A stretch of DNA of 16,033 bases from Thermomucor indicae-seudaticae. Its lineage: Eukaryota; Mucoromycota; Mucoromycetes; Mucorales; Lichtheimiaceae. This document shows, piece after piece, positions 8,257-16,033 of the stretch. The position numbers were made by a program, and so were the translations under genes. The stretch spans positions 1-16,033 of the forward strand of contig JSYX01000711.1 in NCBI GenBank assembly GCA_000787465.1. The letters are read 5' to 3'. The notes under the pieces were generated by a model that saw nothing but the letters and a program-made list of their open reading frames with translations, made no database searches and had not been told where the DNA came from. The stretch's first letter is position 1, and the number at the start of each line of letters is the position of its first letter.

Positions 8257-9497
8257 ATGTTGGTTATTCGACGACTTTTTTCCAGTTCAAGCGCCATATT
8301 CTCTGTATGCAATCGAAAAGAATACTTTTCTTCCCGGTAAAACCTTAACCGTGCATTAGGCACCACATGTGCCAACCATTCCTCGCGCGCAACGCGGATT
8401 GCCAAAGAAAATATCCGTAAGCGGCGTCAAGAATGTCATTGCCGTTGCTTCGGGCAAAGGTGGCGTCGGCAAATCAACCACGGCAGGTAGACAACAATGC
8501 ATGTTCCTGACCAAAGGCAAAAAAATTAACGCGCGTTCTCTTCAGTCAACATTGCATTGGCAGCTGCTGCCATGAAGCGCAAAGTCGGTATTCTTGACGC
8601 AGACATATTCGGGCCCTCCATACCGTCCATGATGAATCTTCAGGGTGAACCAGAAACCTCAGAGAAAGGTGACACTAGAATGGTCCTTTTTTCCCATTTC
8701 TTAGCCAGCTAACGAGGATTCAAGGTGAGAGAATGATACCACTGAGTAACTATGGCGTAAAATGCATTTCGATGGGGTTCTTGGTTGACAAGGAAGCTCC
8801 AGTTGTATGGCGAGGACTCATGGTAAGATACTCACTTTGGCAAACAAACACACACAGGGGCTGATCAACGACGATCAACGTAGGTCATGAAAGCTTTACA
8901 GCAACTTTTGCATCAAGTGGATTGGGGTTATTTAGATTTACTGGTCATTGATATGCCACCTGGAACAGGCGATGTTCAACTCACAATCACTCAACAGATA
9001 AACCTGGACGGTAAAACAACTCGCATACAAAATATCTTGTCTTGCTGTGACTTGACCTTGCCTCTCGCTGTATCAGGCGCTGTGATTGTTTCCACGCCGC
9101 AAGATATTGCCTTGATTGACGCTGTAAAAGGTGCAAACATGTTTAGGAAGGTGAAAGTACCGGTAAGTTTGGTCTTAATGCGTTCTTTTAGCAGAGAACA
9201 GTGGGATTCATTGAACAACAGATTCTTGGAATGGTACAAAACATGTCCTTGTTCATCTGCCCAAACTGTCACCACGAAACGCATGTCTTTGGGGATAACG
9301 GAGTGACTCGGAAAGCAAAGGACATGGGCATCGAGTTTCTAGGAGACGTTCCATTACACGCCGATATCTGCAGACTGTCTGATGCTGGGAAACCGGTTGT
9401 TGTCTCCCAACCAGACAGCGTGTACACGAACTGCTATCGAACCATAACTTCACGTATCCTTGAACAACTATCCTCAGTAAAAGAGCCATCAAAATAA
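8257..9497 (+). CDS. IND1: Mitochondrial Fe-S scaffold P-loop ATPase Ind1/NUBPL
   Basis: Mrp/NBP35-family ATPase needed in the mitochondrial matrix to deliver [4Fe-4S] clusters to respiratory complex I. Rebuilt exons: 8257-8304, 8360-8486, 8546-8668, 8725-8822, 8884-9010, 9077-9162 and 9222-9497. All join in phase and give 294 aa. The first exon encodes only [16 protein letters not shown], an Arg/Ser-rich, acid-free presequence, which decided the start; the frame of exon 2 has a stop at 8357 and no ATG. The deviant Walker [11 protein letters not shown] is at residues 47-56, [11 protein letters not shown] begins at 155 and the cluster-binding CPNC is at 216-219. Length and motif order match human NUBPL. 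Introns are 55-66 nt; the third uses an AAG acceptor with a GCTAAC branch point. AATAAA overlaps the stop codon. Yeasts without complex I lack this gene, so the organism very likely has complex I. Confidence 0.94.
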
Positions 9498-9498
9498 A
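9493..9498 (+). terminator. Poly(A)-signal-like AATAAA overlapping the IND1 stop codon
   Basis: AATAAA contains the IND1 TAA (9495-9497). If used, the 3' UTR would be very short, which fits the 107-bp gap to TRP2. Sequence match only. Confidence 0.35.
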
Positions 9499-9529
9499 GT
9501 TTTTCCATTTTGGCGTCGCACTCGATAAA

Positions 9530-9536
9530 TGAGTCA
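9530..9536 (+). promoter_or_regulatory. Gcn4/CPC1-type box TGAGTCA before TRP2
   Basis: TGAGTCA is an exact match to the TGA(C/G)TCA site of the Gcn4/CPC1 bZIP factors, which activate amino-acid biosynthesis genes, TRP2 among them, in other fungi. It lies 69 bp before the TRP2 ATG in a 107-bp intergenic region. Other TGASTCA words occur in the window at about 1571, 11237 and 16015, roughly what chance predicts, so the position rather than the word is the evidence. Confidence 0.5.
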
Positions 9537-9604
9537 CAAGAGTGTGGAATTTAATGTCCCGCCCTATTAACATCATCATTGCTCTCTTTCCTACATACAA
9601 CACA

Positions 9605-11357
9605 ATGGGCTTGAAGTTAAAGCCAACGCTTGAAGAAGTTCAAAGCCTCGTGCAATCAGGCCAGGGCAATACGATTCCCGTTTACGCCGAATTCGAAGCC
9701 GATTTCTTGACGCCTGTATCAGCCTACCTTAAAGTCGCTGATCGTTGCGATTATTCGTTCCTGCTCGAATCCGTTGCCGGTGGCGAAAACATTGGCCGGT
9801 ACTCTTTTATTGGCGCAGGCATGTCCGTCTTTTACACCTCCTTCTCTTCTTTTCAGCATACGCTGACAATCCTTTTGGCCAGATCCCTACAAATTGTTGC
9901 GCGTCGGTCCTAATGAGGCAATCCAAGGCGACCCGCTCCTGGCCGTCGAGAAAGAACTCCAAGACATCAAGTACGTCAAAATCCCGGGACTCCCCAGCTT
10001 CACCGGTTAGTATCTCGTAAATGAAAAAGCCGGACGACCTTGAATAAACAATAAACTGATTTGCTAGGCGGCGCGGTGGGATACATTGGATTCGACTGCT
10101 TCCAATACTTTGAACCAAGCATCCAGGGCGACCTGCGCGACCCCATCGGCATCCCGGACGCCATCTTTATGCTCTGCGACACCCTGGTCATCTTTGACCG
10201 CGTCCGTCACGTCGCGAACGTCGTTTCCCATGTCCGCCTAAAGAACACCACCGACGAAGACATCCGTAACCAGTATTCCAAGGCAAGCCAAGAAATCGAA
10301 GCCACTTTACAACTCTTGAACGAACCCAAAATCCCAACCGTCCCACAACCACCTATCACCAACCTCAACCAGCAACCCGTTTCGAACGTCGGCAAAGACG
10401 GTTACATGAGCTTCGTCACCCAGCTCAAGCACCACATCAAGGAAGGTGACATCTTCCAGGCCGTGCCTTCCCAACGTCTCGCCCGCCCGACCCAACTCCA
10501 CCCCTTCAACGTGTATCGCCACCTCAGGTCCCTCAACCCGTCGCCATACATGTTTTATGTCAACCTCAAAGACTTTGTCGTCGTCGGCGCGTCCCCCGAA
10601 ATGCTGACCAAGGTCCAGGACCGTGTCGTCTATACCCACCCGATCGCAGGCACACGTAAGCGCGGCAAAACCCCGCACGAAGACGCCGCATTGGCCCAAG
10701 AGTTGCTGGCGGACCCCAAGGAACGCGCCGAGCACGTCATGCTCGTGGACCTTGGCAGAAACGATATTAATCGCGTCTGTAAGCCCGAATCCGTTAAGGT
10801 CGATAAGCTCATGCAGATTGAATATTACTCGCACGTCATGCATATTGTCTCGAACGTCTCGGGTATCCTTCGCGACGACAAGACTCCCTTTGATGCTTTT
10901 CGTGCAATTTTCCCAGCTGGCACGGTCTCGGGTGCTCCAAAGATCAAGGCCGTGGAACTTATTCGTGGCCTGGAAAAGGAAAAACGTGGTATCTATGCGG
11001 GGTAAGCATTCTCTTCTTGGCTAACGGATACGCAATGGGACTGAATGCGCGGCATTTGTATAGGTCGGTAGGTCACTTTGACTACTCTGGAGATTTGGAT
11101 ACCTGCATCGCCATTCGCACCATGTTATTCAAAGACGGCGTTGCCTACCTTCAAGGTATTGTGCTTAAATGTACTATATCTTCTATCTGTTTATTCATCT
11201 AATGGCATTTTGTATAGCTGGTGGCGGTATTGTGTATGACTCAGTAGAAGAAGACGAGTATCAAGAAACGATGAACAAGATGGGATCCAATCTGGCCACA
11301 TTAGAACAGTGCGAACGAAAGATCTGGGAGCTGCAGCAGCAAGAAGCTCAATCATAG
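9605..11357 (+). CDS. TRP2: Anthranilate synthase component I
   Basis: Converts chorismate to anthranilate, the first committed step of tryptophan synthesis, using ammonia from the glutamine amidotransferase subunit (TRP3 type, not in this window). Rebuilt exons: 9605-9818, 9883-10005, 10068-11001, 11064-11155 and 11218-11357. All are in phase and give 500 aa, the usual length. The tryptophan feedback-site motif LLES is at 53-56, so feedback inhibition is expected. Chorismate-binding core: [12 protein letters not shown] (from 238), ASPEML (287-292), PIAGTRKRG (304-312), [18 protein letters not shown] (from 328) and [10 protein letters not shown] (395-404). Introns are 64, 62, 62 and 62 nt. 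The first has a GC donor (CAG-GCATGT) with a CTGAC branch point, and is required to give YSFIGADPYKLL. A Gcn4-type box lies upstream. Exon 3 is distinctly C-rich at third codon positions compared with the flanking genes. Confidence 0.96.
9819..9882 (+). other. GC-AG intron in TRP2
   Basis: 64-nt intron with donor CAG|GCATGT and acceptor CCAG, and a CTGAC branch point at about 9862-9866. Splicing here produces the conserved ...[15 protein letters not shown] junction. No GT donor nearby keeps the frame. Confidence 0.85.
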
Positions 11358-11445
11358 ACCGTTCTCTTTGTTCATTATTCTTTCTTTCTTTATCTATTGT
11401 ATAGTAATTCGCAGTTTTTTTGCTTTCCTTCTCCTGAAAGAGAAA

Positions 11446-14400
11446 CTATGCAGCGGCTGGACCTGACGTAGAAGAAGTGCTAGTGGTAGCTGATGACGAG
11501 GAGGATGATTCGACTGTTTGCTGTTTGATTTGGAAAAGTTTGACGAGGGTGCCATTCCAAGGGCAATACTCCGTGATAGATGAAACATAGGCCTGACCCC
11601 ACAACATGCTTCTGAACCAGATAGCCAGTGCTTCACCCCACCGGAATTTCCGTATAAAGATGGGTGGAGGTGGTGGCAAGATACCCACCAAAGTGACAGT
11701 GCGCAGGAACTCGAGTACCTGTGCGTCTGATACCAGAGATTGTGTAGTGCACAAGGATTGTACTTGTGGCACGAGGTGACCTATCAAGACAAGCAGAGGA
11801 TGCAGAGGCAGCTTTGAATGCCATTCTGACACCTGCAGTATAACATGCCATGTCAGCGTTTTCGATAATGTTTTCTCTGTCATATAATGTTGTACTACCC
11901 ATTGCTCAGTAGGAATGAAACCGTTCTTTGCACCGGGAAGTATACTCGTCACAGAAGCCGTGGATGAGCCGCTTGCTTGCCGCTCTGGTTGTGCGCCCGT
12001 TTGCGGCTGCTGTAGAGACGATGTTGACGCACTTTCTGGTAATTTTCCTCTGGCTTTCTCTGATAAGCCATCTTGATCAGTTTTCGGGTTACTGCCTGAT
12101 TCAGCAGCGCTGTTCGTTGTATTGACCGACTCTGAGGATTTGTTATCGTTGAGCACTGTTTTTTCTTGTTTCCTCTGTTGAGCCCGTTCTATCTCTGCTA
12201 TCGCTTTTTCCAATGTAAAGTCTCGCAATTTTTCAAACTTTGTGTGGTTACGCACAATGGCGTATACCAAGTTCGGATTATCTAACCTTGTAGTCAGAAA
12301 AAACAAACAGAATTTCCCTCTCCATACACAGACTTGCCTGAATATTGATATTGTATGATGTTATTGAGTGTCTCTAGCAGGTAACCGACAAGTCGATGAT
12401 TCGCTTCATCAGCAAGGAGGAATCCGGGTGCTGACATGGAGCCAAAAAGTGCCACCAGTTTACTCGAAGCGGTAACAGATAGATTTTTCAGATAAGGCGA
12501 AATGTTGGCAATCGTCAAGATTAAAGCTGGATAGAGCGTTGAAAGCATTCCACGTGATGTAGCAATAAGGTTGAATATCGACTTGTAGTGGTACAATGTA
12601 AGCATCATCCCAGAAAGACGCCTTCCTCGCATTCGCTTACTATAATCAAGAAATCCGCATAGGTACCATGGAAAGCAGGTATCCGGATACTGCTAGGTAA
12701 AGAAGAATGGCCGCTAAACGCTCGGTTGAGCTTCACACCAAATGCCCGGTCTGAAGAGAGTGTTTGTAAAATAAATGCGCACATGCGCACCAGTCCCACT
12801 TGCGCTGCTCCAGCAAAATGAGTCCAATGGATTTACCAAAAGTCAGCATTGTTCTTCCTCCTTTACCTGGGTTTGTCTTGTTTTCCGAAGCATAGAAAAC
12901 AAGTGCTACCATCAAGTCCAGCGCACGCTCTGTTTCCATCATGTAGTTTTTGAACCTCTGCACACGGCAGAACATTAGCCTTGCAATAAGTATCGGATCC
13001 ATGTCCTATGCGACTTGCCTTGTTGATTTCCAAAAGCTTCCAGCACAACATCATCATTTCAATATGGCAACGGACACGTTTTGTAGAGCCAGGTAAATAG
13101 GTATTTGTTGCCTACGTCCCACGTTCAATTCGTGTATAAAATGCCGATAGCCTATGCAAATCATCCCACTCACCTGCATAGGGTTGCTCAGTATCCGGTA
13201 TATACCATCAATAAGGAACTGAAAGTCTTGCGCCCGATGAAGTTTGGACAAAAAGTGCCTGAACGCATTATCTTTTGTTGTTTCATCCACAGACTGCGTA
13301 TCGCCTCCCTTATTACTATTTTCAGCTGAACTGCCTTCATCGAGAAATTCCTCTCCTCCTCCCATCACGATCTCCTCTGCTGGTGAGAATGACAAATTTT
13401 GATCGTACTGGCGCATCGATAATGCAGCGCTGGGTGAATGGTAATCCAAAATGACGAGCAACACCCTCAAACACATGATCACCAGCTGCTCCCGCGTGTC
13501 CGTAAAAACGACATGATTGTATGGCACACCCCATCCAAGCGGATTATACTTGCATGCTGTGTTTAAAAGGCTGCATAGCAAGGCAAGCACAGTTTTGCGT
13601 TCCGTTTTGGCGACCACAAAATGTAACCAACGATCTTCCTTGGACAGGACGTGCGACGGAGAGACATACATGGATTTTGACAGCAGCACGATCAACAACC
13701 GCAAGACCTCGATCCGGTTCATGTCGTGCTCACGCGAAGATGCTATCGGCGTCGACGAACCTACTCCCGATTCCCAAATAACATGATTGACTCGACCGCC
13801 TGTTGCCGTTGTCATATTCGATGGAAGTGTAAATCCAGCCAAAAACAAGCAACGCAGCGTCACTGTCAATAGAAAAATTGGGTGAGTAACATCTTTCTTT
13901 CTTTTTTCCCGATGTTCCTCCATATCAACCTACGTGACATAAGTATTTCACCACGAGGCCGTAACGTATCATACTCAACACGTGGCTTCTAATGTCGAAA
14001 ACTCTATGATGTTGGCACCTTTCCTTCTTTTCCCTGCATGTTCGATCTACCTGTTGAGATGAATCATTGCTTTCTTGGTTTTGGTCTGAGGCTGGAGGCA
14101 GATCAACGCGACGTTCAACAGATCGAGGGACCCAAAACACCTTGTCTTCCCAATCCCAGCATTCCGGATTTTCAAAGATATACGGTATGATCCGCGACAA
14201 CACGCGACAACAGTTTAATAACTGAGTGATGCTTGTTGGCGTTACAGGAAAGTTTGGAGCTTCCACAATCGTATTCATTTGCTCAATAAGCTTTGAACTC
14301 CCCTCTCTTAGTTTCCTTAGGGTTTTAGCTTTATAATAATCTCTCAGAACTCACTTTGTCGATCAGGATCTCGAGATTCTCTCGGCTTGTGTCTCGTACA

Positions 14401-14676
14401 CGCCGAATATCGGCTGCTCCAATCAGCGAATAAACATCGTCCACTGTTTCCGGTAATGTCCAAAACTGCAGCAGTAACGGAAATCAATACGAGAAGAATG
14501 ACGTGCCAAGATCGATTATTACGTACTAGGCTCCAATAGTCATCGGCTGTAACTGGAATGTTCTAAAGGAGAGGTTAAATCAAGGCTCCAATTCGAACTT
14601 GATCTCGGCGTACCCGTTCTTCAAATAATCGAAAGACGCTTTTACGAAACGCAAGTTTACTATCAGTGGCACCCAT
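11446..14676 (-). CDS. HID1: HID1 family Golgi/trans-Golgi trafficking protein
   Basis: Peripheral Golgi protein of the HID-1/Ftp105 family, attached by N-myristoylation. In animals it acts in secretory-granule and trans-Golgi sorting; in fission yeast the homologue anchors a deubiquitinase at the Golgi. Twelve exons in phase: 14676-14614, 14562-14527, 14465-14355, 14290-14051, 13988-13934, 13862-13174, 13111-13019, 12957-12867, 12804-12641, 12581-12338, 12281-11899 and 11832-11446, giving 851 aa (human about 790). The start is set by MGATDSKLAFRKSVFRLFEE, which carries the MGxxxS myristoylation signal. Family landmarks: LPETVDDVYSLIGAADIRRV, LPYNHV-like WGVPYNHVVF, HRAQDFQFLIDGIYRILSNP, NISPYLKNLS, NNIIQYQYS|DNPNLVYAI and WHSKLPLHPLL. 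A low-complexity linker (about 615-720) and a Ser-rich tail ESSSSSSATTSTSSTSGPAAA are extra. Introns are 51-71 nt; two have GC donors and two have AAG acceptors. It is convergent with TRP2. Confidence 0.94.
11833..11898 (-). other. In-frame, stop-free intron 11 of HID1
   Basis: 66 nt, donor TGG|GTAGTA, acceptor CTGCAG, branch CTGAC. Its length is divisible by three and it has no stop, so an unspliced transcript stays in frame and would insert 22 residues (VVQHYMTEKTLSKTLTWHVI and two more) between EQW and VSEWHSKLPL. Family alignment supports removal. Confidence 0.8.
12282..12337 (-). other. GC-AG intron 10 of HID1
   Basis: 56 nt, donor CAG|GCAAGT, acceptor GGTTAG, branch CTGAC. It joins NIIQYQYS to DNPNLVYAIVRN with the Asp codon split across the junction. 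Ending at the earlier CAAG would put a stop in frame. Confidence 0.85.
12958..13018 (-). other. GC-AG intron 7 of HID1
   Basis: 61 nt, donor AAG|GCAAGT, acceptor GTGCAG, branch CTAAT. It joins LCWKLLEINK to RFKNYMMETERALDL, as the family requires. GCAAGT is the consensus GC-type donor. Confidence 0.85.
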
Positions 14677-15591
14677 GACGTGTACGTAGAAAGTGAAGAC
14701 CGAAAAGCCAAGAAACACCTGTGCGCGCACTGCGTGGATCTTTCCTTTTTTGTGCAACGTTACTCTCTTTGATGCAAAGTGTGTTTCCTAACGACAGGAA
14801 TGAGTCCGCACTGTCTGGCTGGTTCCTTGTACTTTATTACACGTGGGGGGCTATAAAGACGAAAAGACAGAGGGTGGTCTCGGACGTTCACCTCTTCAAA
14901 GAAGACCCACAAGTCGCCAAGCAAAACCGATGAAAAGTCCGGTCGTTGCCATGGAGGAAGTACTAATTCTTTAACTCATTTCCACGGGAGTGGTATTGTG
15001 GCTGCAGGGCTTACTTTTGCAGTGTCCGGCAGCTCTATGAATTCACCCAAGAATAAGGGTTCTTTTTGTCCAAAGATCTTCGTCTTTTGTGGTTCTCATT
15101 CGATAGCCGCAGGAGTAAGGTATAACTTGGTACATTTCGTACTGGGTTTTCTTTACGCAACGATTGCGATGTGTGGAGATTCGTTTTGCGCTGAAGCACG
15201 GGAAGCCTGTAGAATGAAGTGTATTGCAATTCACCAGCGCCATTTCTCTTCTTCTCTTTGGAATCGTCTTTGCGCTAAAGACGAATGCATAGTTGCGCTG
15301 GGAATTGGTTGCCCAACTTCGTCTGCGACATGACGTATGCGCATGTACTTTACGCAATCGGGAGAACTGATTTGCATTGCATAGCGATGTTTGGCGTCCT
15401 ATGCGCTTATGACCGACTGACTGACAGTTGTGGGTGATCCAATTTTTGATGGACTATATCACTCAATTTTTTAGTAGGACTCTAAATGGGACCGGCCTCC
15501 CGTTTCGGCGAGGTAAATGGTACACTCGTTGACCGGATGGTCAACTAGGACGGGTCAAAAATAAATGGGACGGGTCTCGGGACGACGTGTC
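14677..15591. other. No supported gene; HID1 upstream region and repeats
   Basis: Contains the HID1 promoter on the minus strand, with no clear TATA box near it. A plus-strand TATAAAG at 14852 has no convincing gene after it. 15144-15360 repeats words such as CTTTACGCAA (twice) and TTTGCGCT (twice), suggesting an old repeat. 15467-15602 holds two AAATGGGAC copies and AGGAC/GTCCT ends. Open frames here are short, lack motifs and overlap one another on both strands. Confidence 0.4.
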
Positions 15592-16033
15592 CTAATCTTT
15601 TAGTGCTTGGCAGAGGGCAACAATGGACCATTGAGGGACTGAAGAGTGTTTTAAAGCACTGTTGAGGTCCATCAAAGTCTCATCGAAGCGGATCCTTAGT
15701 CTTGACATCCGTGTTTCCACACAGGTATTGTCAAGTAGCTGACAATTTATTCTGCTAATTACAATCGAAAATCTTCCCATGCGACTAATCAGGTTCTGTG
15801 TCTGCGTCGTCTGAATGGAAGTAGGTTCCGAATCGTCGGCTTTTCATCATAGTCTTTAAAGCTTTCTTTCCTGTGCATTTCTTAGCTTTCGAAATGGTGT
15901 CTTATCGAATTAGGCGCACAGTCAGCTGCAGAACCGAGACTTGCTCGACGAACTCTGTCGGGTTGAGAGTCGTCAAGGATAGTCCGCGCAGGACCCTAAA
16001 ACTAAATAACCGAGTGAGTCATTGTGTACACTG
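15592..16033 (-). pseudogene. 3' part of a decayed gene running off the window
   Basis: Reading in from the window edge, a frame gives FRVLRGLSLTTLNPTEFVEQ and VSVLQLTVRLIR, then an in-frame TAA (15902-15904). The same frame then continues KKALKTMMKSRRFGTYFHSD and DADTEPD to a TAG at 15785-15787. Coding character moves by one indel to the frame NLISRMGRFSIVISRINCQL, then RMSRLRIRFDETLMDLNSAL and QWSIVALCQALKD, ending at 15592. The pieces read as one protein with two lesions. An intron around the TAA is possible but no good sites are seen. I do not recognise the protein. Confidence 0.45.

Noticed and set aside
8337..8359. A 23-nt intron after GTAAAA in the IND1 first exon
   Set aside because: Too short and out of phase; the GTATGC donor at 8305 gives a 55-nt intron in phase.
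10307..10843. Long minus-strand ORF (178 codons) opposite TRP2
   Set aside because: Shadow of the C-rich third positions of TRP2 exon 3; no protein-like motifs.
11928..12125. Plus-strand ORF opposite HID1
   Set aside because: Antisense shadow of HID1 exon 11.
13054..13923. Single 289-codon minus-strand ORF as a stand-alone gene
   Set aside because: It is HID1 exon 6 with flanking intron sequence; the protein family continues on both sides through well-placed splice sites.
14998..15333. Plus-strand ORF of 111 codons
   Set aside because: No ATG at its 5' end, overlaps equally open minus-strand frames, contains repeated words and no recognisable motif.
16015..16021. Further TGASTCA words (also near 1571 and 11237)
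   Set aside because: They are in relic or coding sequence and their number is about what chance predicts; only the copy upstream of TRP2 has a meaningful position.
1..16033. CRISPR array, rRNA, tRNA or bacterial operon
   Set aside because: No spaced direct repeats and no cloverleaf or rRNA sequence seen; gene structure is spliced and eukaryotic.

Overview
The window is nuclear DNA from a fungus. Its genes are split by many short introns (51-71 nt in the three well-resolved genes). Most donors are GT and the acceptors YAG or AAG, with CTNAY-like branch points, and the proteins are fungal/eukaryotic housekeeping types. A Tc1/mariner-type transposase resembling those common in Mucorales, together with a retained complex I assembly factor, makes an early-diverging (Mucoromycota-like) fungus the best guess. 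This placement is inference.

The window has two halves. Positions 1 to about 7840 and 14680 to 16033 are gene-poor. They hold decayed coding fragments, ACCG-rich miniature elements with hairpins, a broken DD34E transposase gene and two or three unrecognised ORFs. Positions 8257-14676 are a compact housekeeping block with three confidently rebuilt genes: IND1/NUBPL (+, 7 exons, mitochondrial Fe-S P-loop ATPase for complex I), TRP2 (+, 5 exons, anthranilate synthase large chain) and HID1 (-, 12 exons, N-myristoylated Golgi protein). IND1 and TRP2 are in tandem 107 bp apart. TRP2 and HID1 converge with 88 bp between their stop codons. I find no functional link between the three; they look like ordinary neighbours.

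Layout: 1-248 hairpin and TATA-like sequence; 249-1358 hypothetical ORF whose C-terminus lies in an ACCG-rich repeat; 1604-2666 plus-strand gene relic, cut by a 237-bp TA-flanked miniature element at 1698-1934; 2663-3453 further plus-strand coding-like remnants, one FHA-like; 3819-4080 minus-strand relic; 4160-5924 minus-strand transposase gene, frameshifted and interrupted; 5961-6172 inverted-repeat element; 6252-7104 minus-strand multi-exon hypothetical; 7490-7837 plus-strand ORF; 8257-14676 housekeeping block; 14677-15591 no gene seen; 15592-16033 minus-strand gene relic running off the window.

The most noteworthy observations are: (i) the miniature element at 1698 sits exactly in a reading frame, and removing it with one TA copy rejoins that frame; (ii) three of 21 rebuilt introns are GC-AG; (iii) a Gcn4/CPC1-type TGAGTCA box lies 69 bp before TRP2; (iv) one HID1 intron is 66 nt and stop-free, so retention would add 22 residues in frame. 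I found no convincing novel multi-gene system.
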